Source: Acidovorax sp. A79
GTDB lineage: Bacteria; Pseudomonadota; Gammaproteobacteria; Burkholderiales; Burkholderiaceae_C
Length of the DNA: 64,000 nucleotides
NCBI RefSeq assembly: GCF_041154505.1
Contig: NZ_AP028672.1
Location: forward strand, 372,001 to 436,000
Reading direction: 5' to 3'
In this document: positions 25,685 through 34,057 of the stretch, piece by piece
Numbering within the stretch: the first letter of the stretch is position 1
Layout: each line of letters begins with the position of its first letter
Made by a program: the position numbers and the translations under genes
Notes under the pieces: generated by a model
The model's input: the letters and a program-made list of their open reading frames with translations, nothing else
Databases searched by the model: none
What the model was told of the DNA's origin: nothing

Positions 25685-26914
25685 ATGCTCAACACCCTGT
25701 GGCTGGGCTTTTTCCTGACCGCCGCGGTGGCGGCGCTGGCGCAGTGGCTCGTGGCGGGCAACGCGCAGATCTTCGCCGCCATGGTCGAGGCGCTGTTCGC
25801 CATGGCCAGGCTCTCGGTCGAGGTGATGGTGCTGCTGTTCGGCACGCTCACGCTCTGGCTGGGCTTCCTGCGCATCGCCGAGAAGGCGGGCATCGTGGAC
25901 GCCCTCGCGCGCTGGCTGGCGCCGCTGTTCCGCCGCCTCATGCCCGGCGTGCCCAGCGGCCACCCGGCCCTGGGTCTCATGACGCTGAACTTCGCGGCCA
26001 ACGCGCTGGGGCTGGACAACGCGGCCACTCCCATGGGCCTGAAGGCCATGAAAGCCCTGCAGGAGCTGAACCCCGAGCCAGAGACCGCCACCAACGCGCA
26101 GATCCTGTTCCTGGTGCTCAATGCCTCCTCGCTCACGCTGCTGCCGGTGACGATCTTCATGTACCGCATGCAGCAGGGCGCGCCCGACCCGACACTCGTT
26201 TTCCTGCCCATCCTGCTGGCCACGTCCGCATCCACCCTCGTGGGCCTGCTCAGCGTGGCGGTGGTGCAGCGCCTGCCCTTGTGGAGCCCCGTGGTGCTGG
26301 CCTACCTGCTGCCCGTGGCGCTGGTGCTCGGCGGTTTCATGGCACTCCTGACCACGCTGAGCGCGGCGGCGCTGTCGCAGCTGTCTTCCCTGCTCGGCAA
26401 CCTCACGCTGTTCATGCTGGTGGTGCTGTTCGTGGCCCTGGGCGCCTGGCGCAAGGTCGCCGTGTACGAGGCTTTCATCGAGGGTGCGCGCGAAGGCTTC
26501 GATGTGGCCAAGGGCCTGCTGCCGTACCTGGTGGCCATGCTGTGCGCCGTGGGGGTGTTCCGGGCATCGGGGGCGCTGGGCTATGTGCTCGACGGCATCC
26601 GCTGGTGCGTGCAGGTGCTGGGCGCGGACACCCGGTTCGTCGATGCGCTGCCCACCGCGCTGGTCAAGCCATTCTCCGGCAGCGCCGCGCGTGCCATGCT
26701 CATCGAGACCATGCAGGCCCAGGGCGTGGACAGCTTTGCCGCGCTGGCAGCGGCCACCATCCAGGGCAGCACCGAGACCACCTTCTACGTGCTGGCGGTG
26801 TACTTCGGCGCGGTGGGCATCCAGCGCACCCGCCACACCGTCAGCTGCGCGCTGCTGGCCGAGCTGGCGGGCGTGGTGGCGGCCATCGTGGTGTGCTACC
26901 GGTTCTTTGGGTAG
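25685..26914 (+). CDS. SpmA/SpmB-like membrane protein with nucleoside-recognition (Gate) domains
   Basis: A 409-residue polytopic membrane protein in which two Gate domains, separate spore-maturation proteins A and B in Bacillus, are fused. The first half has NFAANALGLDNAATPMGLKAM, the SpmA hallmark. The second has KPFSGSAARAMLIETM and IQGSTETTFYVLAVYFGAVG, the SpmB hallmark. The organism does not sporulate, so the name is historical; transport or exchange of a small molecule is likely but unproven. It is divergent from yebC. Confidence 0.9.
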   Translation: MLNTLWLGFFLTAAVAALAQWLVAGNAQIFAAMVEALFAMARLSVEVMVLLFGTLTLWLGFLRIAEKAGIVDALARWLAPLFRRLMPGVPSGHPALGLMTLNFAANALGLDNAATPMGLKAMKALQELNPEPETATNAQILFLVLNASSLTLLPVTIFMYRMQQGAPDPTLVFLPILLATSASTLVGLLSVAVVQRLPLWSPVVLAYLLPVALVLGGFMALLTTLSAAALSQLSSLLGNLTLFMLVVLFVALGAWRKVAVYEAFIEGAREGFDVAKGLLPYLVAMLCAVGVFRASGALGYVLDGIRWCVQVLGADTRFVDALPTALVKPFSGSAARAMLIETMQAQGVDSFAALAAATIQGSTETTFYVLAVYFGAVGIQRTRHTVSCALLAELAGVVAAIVVCYRFFG

Positions 26915-27034
26915 GGAAAAAGGTCCCCCGGCATGTCTTGGCCCCGGCAAGCCGGCTTCGCGGTGGCACGGGTGCGGACCGCGCCGGGCGGAGGCAGCGG
27001 GGGCGGTGCCAGTCCTGCATTCCCTGCACTACGG

Positions 27035-27095
27035 ATCAAATCGGCGCCTCCCCCTTGACAGGAAAGCGCCAAAAGCTATTAATTCGATAGCAAAA
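27035..27095 (-). repeat. Intergenic palindromic repeat, family A, copy 5
   Basis: Inverse orientation; shares GGAAAGCGCCAAAAGCTATT and a trailing TTCGATAGCAAAATT with copy 4. It lies between convergent genes. Confidence 0.75.
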
Positions 27096-27096
27096 T

Positions 27097-28041
27097 TCAC
27101 CCCAGCGCCGTATCCAGCAGCATCATGATCACGAAGCCCAGCATCAGGCCGCCGGTGGCCCAGGCCTCGTGGCCCTTGCGGTGCGACTCGGGGATGATTT
27201 CGTGGCTGATCACGAACAGCATGGCCCCGGCCGCGAAACCCAGCCCCCAGGGCAGCAGGCTTGCGGAGTAGCTGACCACGGCGGCTCCCAGCACGGCGCC
27301 CACGGGCTCCACCAGCCCGGAGGCCATCCCGAGCCCCACGGCCAGCAAGCGCCGGTAGCCTGCGGCGAGCAGCGCCACGGCCACCACCAGGCCCTCGGGC
27401 ACGTCCTGGATCGCGATACCGGTGGCCAGGGCGCTGGCGCGCAGGGCATCGCCGCCCGCGTAGGCCACCCCGATCGCCAGCCCCTCGGGCAGGTTGTGCA
27501 GCCCGATGGCGAAGACGAACAGCCACGTGCGCCGCAGCGTGCGCGAGGCCTGCCCGCCCTCCACGCCCTTGATGAAGTGCTCGTGCGGCAGCAGCCGCTC
27601 CATCATCAGCAGCACCAGCGCGCCCAGCAGGATGGCCGCCCCCACCGTGCCCCCGGCCGCCCAGGCACCGGCGCCGCCCGCGCGTGCCGCCTGGATGCCG
27701 GGGATGATGAGCGAGAACGAGCAGGCGGCGAGCATCACGCCCGCGCCGAAGCCGAACAGCGTGTCCTGCGTGCGCTCGGAAAGGCGCTGCGAGAGCAGCA
27801 CCGGCGCGGTGCCCAGCGCCGTGGCCAGCGCTGCCGCCAGGCCGGCCCAGAGCGCACCCAGCACCACCGGCTGGCCGGCGATCCAGGCCCATGCCTGCGC
27901 CGAGCCCGCCACGATGCCAAGCAGCACGATGCCCAGCCCGAGCCACTGCCGCCCACGCAGGGTGGCGACGCGGCGGGCCGCCGAGGCGGAACGCGCCAGC
28001 GGTTCGAGAACCGTATGGGTGGAAGCGGACGGGGTCTGCAT
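27097..28041 (-). CDS. ZIP-family divalent metal transporter, BbZIP-like
   Basis: A 314-residue protein with eight predicted membrane helices. It closely resembles the structurally known Bordetella ZIP (BbZIP). The metal-site segments are GLHNLPEGLAIG (His, Asn, Glu), IAIQDVPEGL (Gln, Asp, Glu) and FVISHEIIPESHR (His, Glu), and LLMMERLLPHEHF marks the cytoplasmic loop. It is the third gene behind a Fur box, after a FagA-like gene and Mn-type sodA (67 bp spacing). That suggests import of manganese, or zinc, when iron is short; the metal is inferred from context. ATG 28041 follows family length. Confidence 0.9.
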   Translation of the reverse strand: MQTPSASTHTVLEPLARSASAARRVATLRGRQWLGLGIVLLGIVAGSAQAWAWIAGQPVVLGALWAGLAAALATALGTAPVLLSQRLSERTQDTLFGFGAGVMLAACSFSLIIPGIQAARAGGAGAWAAGGTVGAAILLGALVLLMMERLLPHEHFIKGVEGGQASRTLRRTWLFVFAIGLHNLPEGLAIGVAYAGGDALRASALATGIAIQDVPEGLVVAVALLAAGYRRLLAVGLGMASGLVEPVGAVLGAAVVSYSASLLPWGLGFAAGAMLFVISHEIIPESHRKGHEAWATGGLMLGFVIMMLLDTALG

Positions 28042-28108
28042 GGCGGCTCCTGGGGTTGTCGGGGGGCGGTTTTCAGAATGCGGGTGGTGGAGCGGGCGCG
28101 ATGGCCCG

Positions 28109-28732
28109 TCAGGCCCGGGCAAGCGCATGGCGGCGGGCCACCTCGGCCCAGTCGATGACGTTGTAGAACGCGGCGATGTATTCGGGACGCCGGTTCTGGT
28201 ACTGCAGGTAATAGGCGTGTTCCCACACATCAAGCCCCAGCACGGGCGTGTGGCCCGACATCGGGCCCGCCATGAGCGGGCTGTCCTGGTTGCCCGTGCT
28301 TTCCACCACCAGCTGGCCCGCCTTGGTCACGCAAAGCCAGGCCCAGCCGCTGCCAAAGCGCGTGAGCGCGGCCTTGGTGAAGGCCTCCTTGAAGGCGCCG
28401 AACCCGCCCAGATCCGTATCGATGGCCCGCGCCAGCTCTCCCTGGGGCTGGCCGCCGCCCCGGGGCGACATCACGCTCCAGAAGAGGCTGTGGTTGGCAT
28501 GGCCGCCGCCATTGTTGCGGACCGGGCCCTGCAGGTTCTCGGGCAGCAGCACCAGCCGCGCCACCAGCTCATCGATGGACAGGTGGGCGTGCGGCGTGCC
28601 TTCCAGCGCGGCGTTCAGGTTGTTGATGTAGGTCTGGTGGTGCCGGGTGTGGTGGATCTCCATCGTGCGGGCATCGATGTGGGGCTCGAGCGCGTCATAG
28701 GCATAGGGCAAGGCGGGCAAGGTATGGGGCAT
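28109..28732 (-). CDS. sodA: Superoxide dismutase, manganese type
   Basis: A 207-residue Fe/Mn superoxide dismutase with metal ligands H27, H81, D168 and H172. [11 protein letters not shown] (75-85) and the outer-sphere Gln in GNQDSP (Q149) are typical of Mn rather than Fe enzymes. It removes superoxide in the cytoplasm. It lies between a FagA-like gene and a ZIP transporter behind a Fur box, as in Pseudomonas fagA-sodA operons, so it should be induced when iron is scarce. ATG 28732 matches the usual PHTLPALPY start. Confidence 0.95.
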   Translation of the reverse strand: MPHTLPALPYAYDALEPHIDARTMEIHHTRHHQTYINNLNAALEGTPHAHLSIDELVARLVLLPENLQGPVRNNGGGHANHSLFWSVMSPRGGGQPQGELARAIDTDLGGFGAFKEAFTKAALTRFGSGWAWLCVTKAGQLVVESTGNQDSPLMAGPMSGHTPVLGLDVWEHAYYLQYQNRRPEYIAAFYNVIDWAEVARRHALARA

Positions 28733-28825
28733 GGTGTCCTTGGATCGGAAACGGAGTGGATAAAAAGGCCGGAGCGCGTCGTCTTTCGGGCCATGGCACC
28801 CCACGGCCAGGAAGCGGCACGCCCT

Positions 28826-29317
28826 TCAGTGCGGCCCCGGGCCGTGGGCCAAATGGGCCGAGGCCAGGGCCTGCGTGACGGACGGGTGCGCGCCATGGGC
28901 CTGCACATGGCGCAGCAAGGCGGCATGGGTTTCGCGGCTGTGGCGCCACGCGGCCTGCTGCAGGCCCGCGCCGTGGCGTGCATCGGCCATCAGGCCCAGC
29001 AGCACGGCATGGGCGCGGCACAGGATCTGGGTGGCGTCGTCCACGGCGCCCGCCTGCACCCGCAGGTCGGCCACATTGAGGTGCGAGACCACGACCGCTG
29101 CCACGCAGTCGTCCTCGCGCCCCGGTGGCGGCGTGTGCTCCAGCAGCCGCAGCGACAACGCGAGGGCCTGGTGCTGATAGGCAGTCGCCATGCGCCATTG
29201 GCCCGTCTGCTGCGCTGCCCGTGCGCGCTGCACGGCATGCTGCCACCGCGCCAGCGTGGCGGGCGCGTGGTGCACGGCTGCGCTCTGGTGGGAGTTGGTG
29301 TGTACGCCGGTGTCCAT
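28826..29317 (-). CDS. FagA-like small protein, Fur-regulated
   Basis: A 163-residue His/Ala-rich helical protein. It has a TPR-like segment (WQHAVQRARAAQQTGQWR, then YQHQALALSLRLLEH) and VVVSHLNVADL. It resembles FagA-type proteins found before sodA in Fur-controlled operons of Pseudomonas; the resemblance is modest. The Fur box lies ~70 bp upstream of its ATG, and sodA follows after 93 bp. Function is unknown. Confidence 0.72.
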   Translation of the reverse strand: MDTGVHTNSHQSAAVHHAPATLARWQHAVQRARAAQQTGQWRMATAYQHQALALSLRLLEHTPPPGREDDCVAAVVVSHLNVADLRVQAGAVDDATQILCRAHAVLLGLMADARHGAGLQQAAWRHSRETHAALLRHVQAHGAHPSVTQALASAHLAHGPGPH

Positions 29318-29385
29318 GGCAATGCTCCTTGAAGAGGGACAAGCCTTTTGCGGTGGACGGGTGTGGCGTACTCAGGCATTTAAAT

Positions 29386-29404
29386 GATACTGATTCTCAT
29401 TCAT
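29386..29404 (-). promoter_or_regulatory. Fur box
   Basis: GATACTGATTCTCATTCAT matches the 19-bp Fur consensus GATAATGATAATCATTATC at 13 positions, including both GAT/ATC-type arms. It stands ~70 bp upstream of the FagA-like gene, in the right place to repress the fagA-like/sodA/ZIP unit in iron-replete cells. Confidence 0.75.
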
Positions 29405-29659
29405 ATTGTCGAGATGGGACGCCATCCCGGAAACGCCGGGTCAAAGGCCGGCGGGATAGCCAGTCAATCCGCCGCCCGCACTCCGCCTACGCTCAACCCG
29501 TCGCCGCCGTGGTGCCGTCAGAGACACCGCCCGGCCCCCTCCATCGTTCCACCACTGTTTGCCATGCATTTTTCGCCCCTGCTGCTTCGACCCCGGTCCC
29601 TTTTGCGCGCCTGCCGCTGGCGCGCGGCGCGGGAACCAGCGGTGCGATGAGCGGCGGCC
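29405..29659. other. Non-coding spacer
   Basis: This ~255 bp stretch lies between the Fur box and the end of the kinase gene. No supportable gene, repeat or hairpin terminator was seen. A short plus-strand open frame here is Pro/Arg-rich and lacks family similarity. Confidence 0.5.
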
Positions 29660-30979
29660 TCACTCCGGCCCGCTCAGGCCCTGTTCCCACTCCGCCAGCT
29701 GCTCGCTGGTGGCAATCAGCCGCCCCACCAGCAGCTTGATGAACGCCTTGTCGAAGTGCGACTGCAGGTCTTCCGACGCTCCGCGCAGCGCCGGGTTGCG
29801 CACCTTGAGCACCAGCACCTCGGTCTCTGCCACGGCGGTGGCGGTGCGCTTCCTGTTCTCCGGGCGCAGGTAGGTCATCTCGCCCAGGGTGACGCCCGGG
29901 CCCAGAGTGCTGAGGGTCCAGCCCTGGCGGCTCACGGCCACCTGCCCCTCGATGAGGATGCAGAAGGAGTCGCCAGGCGTGTTCTCGCGCATGAGCACGG
30001 TGCCCCGCTCCAGCCGGCGCCAGCTGCCCAGGCGCATCAGCTCCCACAGCGCCACGTCGTGGAAGTCGGCGAAGAACGGCAGTGCGCGCAGGCGCGCGAA
30101 GCGTTCGGCCTCGGTGTCCTGCGAGCGCTGGCGCGGCAGGCCCTGGTGGGCGGCGAGCAGGGCCTGGGCGAAATCCTGCCAGGTGGCAAAGCGGTCTGCG
30201 GGCTGCTTGGCCAGGGCGCGCAGCAGCACGTCATCCACATGGCCGGGCAGCGAGGCGCGCAGCAGGCTGGGCGGCGTGGGGGCTTCGTTGCCGATCTTGT
30301 AGAGGGTCGCGAAATCCGTGTCGCCGTCGAAGGGGCGGCGGCCGGTGAGCAGTTCGTACACCACCACGGCCAGCGAGAACATGTCGCTGTGGTGGGTGAG
30401 GTCCTGCTCGCGCACCTGTTCGGGCGACATGTACGACGGCGAGCCCACCAGGCCCGACAGCTGCGTGGCATCGCTGCGCAGCGACAGCGCCGCGCCGAAG
30501 TCGGTGAGCTTGACGTCGCCGCCCTGGGCCAGCATCAGGTTGGCGGGCTTGATGTCGCGGTGCACCAGGCCCTCGCGGTAGGCGTATTCGAGCGCGTTGC
30601 AGCACTTGAACGCGATGTCCAGCACCTGGGGCACGGGCAGCAGCGCGTCGGGCGTCGCAAACGCCGACAGGGGCTGTCCGTCGACGTATTCGAGCACCAG
30701 GTACGGCGGCAGCGCCTCTTCGTCCGCATCGAGCAGGCGCACGATGTTGGGGTGGCGCAGGCGGCCGGACAAGGCGGCCTCGTTGCGCAGCAGCTTGCGG
30801 TAGCGCTCGGCCTGCTCGGGCTGCCTGAGCAGGTGCGCGTGGGTCTGCTTGATGGCCACCTTGCGGCCCCGAAAACCGTCCAGCCCCAGGAACACGATGC
30901 CGCTGGCGCCCCGGCCCAGCTCGCGCTCGATGCGGTACTTGCCAATGCTGGCGGGCGGGGCCGAGGTGGTGGTGGCCAT
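29660..30979 (-). CDS. Ser/Thr protein kinase with C-terminal cyclic-nucleotide-binding domain
   Basis: A 439-residue soluble protein. Kinase domain (~15-275): P-loop GRGASG (22-27), K44, catalytic HRDIKPAN (140-147), D160-FG and the SYMSPEQ activation segment end, all intact. A cNMP-binding-like domain follows (~300-395), with FFADFHDVALWELM, GTVLMRENTPGDSF, GEMTYL and RTATAVAETEV. There are no membrane segments. It should be a cytoplasmic kinase modulated by a nucleotide or by its cNMP-like fold. It follows the Cys/Met PLP enzyme gene by 29 bp, probably in one transcript. A PP2C phosphatase lies 14 kb away. Confidence 0.92.
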   Translation of the reverse strand: MATTTSAPPASIGKYRIERELGRGASGIVFLGLDGFRGRKVAIKQTHAHLLRQPEQAERYRKLLRNEAALSGRLRHPNIVRLLDADEEALPPYLVLEYVDGQPLSAFATPDALLPVPQVLDIAFKCCNALEYAYREGLVHRDIKPANLMLAQGGDVKLTDFGAALSLRSDATQLSGLVGSPSYMSPEQVREQDLTHHSDMFSLAVVVYELLTGRRPFDGDTDFATLYKIGNEAPTPPSLLRASLPGHVDDVLLRALAKQPADRFATWQDFAQALLAAHQGLPRQRSQDTEAERFARLRALPFFADFHDVALWELMRLGSWRRLERGTVLMRENTPGDSFCILIEGQVAVSRQGWTLSTLGPGVTLGEMTYLRPENRKRTATAVAETEVLVLKVRNPALRGASEDLQSHFDKAFIKLLVGRLIATSEQLAEWEQGLSGPE

Positions 30980-31008
30980 GGCGCGCTGACAGGTTGCGGG
31001 GTGCCGCC

Positions 31009-32256
31009 TCAGCAGCCGGCCAGGGCCTGCTCGAAGTCCGCGAGCAGGTCTTCCACCTCTTCCAGCCCGACCGACAGCCGGATCATGCTGTCGGCGATGT
31101 CCATGGCGGCGCGCACGGCCGGGCCGGCCTCCCAAAAGATGGTGTGGGCCACCGGGATGATGAGCGTGCGCGTGTCCGCCAGGCCCGTGGCCTTGATCGG
31201 CAGCTGCAGCCGGTTGCACACGGGCAGGCACTGCCCGGGGTCGCGCAGCTCGAACGACAGCAGCCACGAACCGGCCTTGAGGTGCTTCTGGGCAAACGCG
31301 TACTGGGGGTGCGACGGCAGGCCGGGGTACAGCACGCGCGAGACCGCCGGGTGCTGCTCCAGCCATTGCGCCAGGGCCAGGGCCGTGGCGCTGGTGCGGT
31401 CCATGCGCAGCGACAGGGTTTCAGCGCCCAGCGCGATCTGGTGCGCGGCGTGGGAAGACAGCGTGGCCCCCATGTCGCGCAGGCCCTTCTTGCGCAGTTG
31501 CTGAAGGCCCCAGCCCTTGGCGTCGCCCTTGCGGTAGGGGGCGAAGATGTTGGGGTACGTGCTCCAGTCGAACAGGCCGGTGTCGGTCACCGCGCCGCCC
31601 AGCGCCGCCCCCTGCCCGCCGATGCTCTTGGTGAGCGAGTTGAGCACCAGCCCCGCGCCCACCGTGGACGCGCGGAACAGGTAGGGCGACGCCACGGTGT
31701 TGTCCACCACGTACAGCAGGCCGCGCTCGCGGCAGACCGTGCCCACGCCGTCCAGGTCGGGGATCTGCGTGCCGGGGTTGGCGATGGTCTCGACAAACAC
31801 CATGCGGGTGTTGAGCCGCACCGCGGCGGCCACGTGGGCTGCGTCCGTCACGTCCACCAGGGTCACCTCGATGCCCAGGTCGGCCAGCGTGCCGAACACG
31901 CTGTTGGTGTTGCCAAACACGAACTGGCTGGCCACCAGGTGGTCGCCCGCCTTGAGCAGCGTGAGAAAGATCGCGCAGATGCCCGCCATGCCGGTGGCGA
32001 ACACAATGGTGCCCTGCCCTTTTTCCATCTGCGTGATCTTGGCCTCCAGCGCCGCCGTGGTGGGCGTGCCCTGCCGCGCGTAGTTGAAGCCGCCCTTGGC
32101 GGTGCCCTGGAACACGGCGATCAGGTCCTCGACCTTGTCGTAGCCGTACTGGACCGAGGTGTGGATGGCCTTGTGGATGGCCCCATGCTCCGCGCCGCCC
32201 TGGCGGTCGGCGTGCAGGATCTCGGTCGTGAAATGGTTGGTCTGCGGTGTCGTCAT
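31009..32256 (-). CDS. Cys/Met-metabolism PLP enzyme (O-acetylhomoserine sulfhydrylase/cystathionine gamma-synthase-like)
   Basis: A 415-residue PLP enzyme of the trans-sulfuration family. The PLP lysine is K210 in NSLTKSIGGQG, the cofactor Asp is in VVDNTVASP, and substrate/PLP contacts lie in NYARQGTPTT. It acts on an activated homoserine or cysteine derivative. The family has many close activities (MetB, MetY, MetZ, MGL), and sequence alone does not separate them here. It is the first gene of the pair with the kinase. The upstream spacer is filled by a family-B repeat. Confidence 0.9.
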   Translation of the reverse strand: MTTPQTNHFTTEILHADRQGGAEHGAIHKAIHTSVQYGYDKVEDLIAVFQGTAKGGFNYARQGTPTTAALEAKITQMEKGQGTIVFATGMAGICAIFLTLLKAGDHLVASQFVFGNTNSVFGTLADLGIEVTLVDVTDAAHVAAAVRLNTRMVFVETIANPGTQIPDLDGVGTVCRERGLLYVVDNTVASPYLFRASTVGAGLVLNSLTKSIGGQGAALGGAVTDTGLFDWSTYPNIFAPYRKGDAKGWGLQQLRKKGLRDMGATLSSHAAHQIALGAETLSLRMDRTSATALALAQWLEQHPAVSRVLYPGLPSHPQYAFAQKHLKAGSWLLSFELRDPGQCLPVCNRLQLPIKATGLADTRTLIIPVAHTIFWEAGPAVRAAMDIADSMIRLSVGLEEVEDLLADFEQALAGC

Positions 32257-32284
32257 AACAAGAAGCGATGTCTATGTGAAAGGC

Positions 32285-32398
32285 ACTGGCGCCCAAAAAC
32301 CGGCGCGCCCCCATACCAGTGCACGCGTGGAACTGGCTTCGCCAGGCCACCGGGTGCGTCCCCCTCAGGGGGGAAGGCGCGCAGCGCCTCAGGGGGAG
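32285..32398 (-). repeat. Intergenic repeat, family B, copy 3
   Basis: On the minus strand it directly follows the exonuclease I stop. It carries CTCCCCCTGAGGCGCTGCGC, then GCC and CCCCCCTGAGGGGGA arms, ending in GGCGCGCCGGTTTTTGG. It is very similar in layout to the copy at 23680-23793. Confidence 0.7.
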
Positions 32399-33844
32399 TC
32401 ACCTCTCCGGCGCGATGTGCTCCGCGTAATCGTACAGGGCCCCCAGGATGTCCTGCGTGCGGTCGTCTTCGGCGGTCTCCGACAGCGTGTCGATTTCGGT
32501 GAACAGCTGCTCCACCGTACGTGCCCCGCCCTGCCCGTCGAACAAGCAGGCCGCGCGGTGCGCCTCCCACTGCTGCGCTTCTTCAGGCGACAGCGTAGCG
32601 GGGAAGTTGCGCGCCCGGTAGCGCCACAGCAGCTCGGCCAGGCGCGGGTCGTCGAACGCGGCGCGGGAGCGGGCCAGCTTCTCGCCGCTCATAGTGCGCA
32701 GGTCGTTGAGCAGCCGGCGGTCGTTGTTGCCGACGAAGCCGCCGTACAGGTCCTGGTCCACATCGGGCGTGGCCTCGGGCGGGCGGGCGAACACGGCGGG
32801 CCAGATGCCGCTCATGTCGGGCAGGCCGCGGGCCACCTCGGCATGCTGGGCGGCCTGGGCCAGGTCGATGCCCCAGCGCTGCGCCAGCGCGGGCGTGAGC
32901 GTGTTCACGTTGCCCACCACCATGGGCGACTTGTTGAGGTGGATGGTCTTGACCGGCAGGCGCGTCACGCCGTCGGGCAGCGCGTCGGCCTTGCTGAACA
33001 TGCGCAGGCGGATCTCGTCGGCCCCCATGGTGGCGAGGGCCGCCGGATCCTGGGAGAGATCCCAGGCAATGAGTTCGTTCTTGTTGGTGGGATGGCTGGC
33101 CAGCGGCCACATCACGGCCAGGCACCCGCGCTCGGCCGGGAACATGCCCGAGACGTGCAGGAACGGCCGGGCCGTGATGGCGGTGGCCGGCAGGCGAAGC
33201 TCGGCGGCCACGCGGTCCTTCTTGTGCAGCGAGAGCGCGAAGTCGAAGAGCTTGGCGTTGCGCTCGCGGATGAGCCGCGCCAGCGCAATGGTGGCGCGCA
33301 CGTCCGACAGCGCATCGTGCGCCGCCTCGTGCACCAGGCCGTTGGCCTTCGAGAGATGCTCGAGCTTGAAACTCGGCGAGCCGTCCTCCTTCCGGGGCCA
33401 CTGGATGCCGTCGGGCCGCAGCGCGTACGTCATGCGCACCACGTCCAGCAGGTCCCACCGCCCGCACTGGTTCTGCCATTCGCGCGCGTACGGATCGATG
33501 AGGTTGCGCCAGAACATGAAGCGCGTGATCTCGTCGTCGAAGCGGATGGTGTTGTAGCCCACGCCGATGGTGCCGGGCTGCGCGAATTCGGCCTCGATGC
33601 GGGCAGCGAACTGGTGCTCGGGCACGCCTTTTTCCAGGCACAGCTGCGGCGTGATGCCGGTGATGAGGCAGGACTGCGGATCCGGCAGGTAGTCGCTGGC
33701 AGGCTGGCAATAGAACATCAGCGGCTCGCCGATTTCATTGAGCTCGGCATCGGTGCGGATGGCCGCGAACTGCGCGGGCCGGTCGCGGCGCGTGTTGGCA
33801 CCAAAGGTTTCGTAGTCGTGCCAGAGGAAGGTGTGGGGGGCCAT
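32399..33844 (-). CDS. sbcB: Exodeoxyribonuclease I
   Basis: A 481-residue DEDD-family 3'-5' single-strand DNA exonuclease, usual length. The first catalytic acids are D10 and E12 in FLWHDYETFGANTRRD; GYNTIRFDDEITRFMFWRN carries the second Asp site; HEAAHDALSDVRATIALA carries the His/Asp pair. The C-terminal half is the SH3-like and helical part of ExoI. It acts in mismatch repair and recombination. It is a single gene, divergent from the lytic transglycosylase. Confidence 0.95.
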   Translation of the reverse strand: MAPHTFLWHDYETFGANTRRDRPAQFAAIRTDAELNEIGEPLMFYCQPASDYLPDPQSCLITGITPQLCLEKGVPEHQFAARIEAEFAQPGTIGVGYNTIRFDDEITRFMFWRNLIDPYAREWQNQCGRWDLLDVVRMTYALRPDGIQWPRKEDGSPSFKLEHLSKANGLVHEAAHDALSDVRATIALARLIRERNAKLFDFALSLHKKDRVAAELRLPATAITARPFLHVSGMFPAERGCLAVMWPLASHPTNKNELIAWDLSQDPAALATMGADEIRLRMFSKADALPDGVTRLPVKTIHLNKSPMVVGNVNTLTPALAQRWGIDLAQAAQHAEVARGLPDMSGIWPAVFARPPEATPDVDQDLYGGFVGNNDRRLLNDLRTMSGEKLARSRAAFDDPRLAELLWRYRARNFPATLSPEEAQQWEAHRAACLFDGQGGARTVEQLFTEIDTLSETAEDDRTQDILGALYDYAEHIAPER

Positions 33845-33915
33845 GGTCGGTGGGCAAGCAGGGGCGGGACGGGAACAAGGCAGGGGAAACAGCGAACTGT
33901 AACCTGATTTGCAGG

Positions 33916-33972
33916 CATTTTTAGCCCGCAGCGCATACCGTTCAAGCGCTGACAGCTATCAAAATAGTAGTA
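33916..33972 (-). repeat. Intergenic palindromic repeat, family A, copy 6
   Basis: Reads AGCCCGCAGCGCATACCGTT and then CAAGCGCTGACAGCTATCAA, inverse orientation. It lies in the divergent spacer between sbcB and the transglycosylase gene. Confidence 0.75.
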
Positions 33973-34057
33973 ATCGAAGGCCACCGCCTCCGCGGCCGCT
34001 TCACGCCGTGATACACCTGTGGCCCGGCACCCGCGCCGCGGCACGGGACAATGGCGC

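Noticed and set aside
29384..29650. An 88-codon plus-strand open frame in the sodA promoter region
   Set aside because: It starts inside the Fur box, is rich in Pro, Arg and Ser, and has no ribosome site or family similarity.
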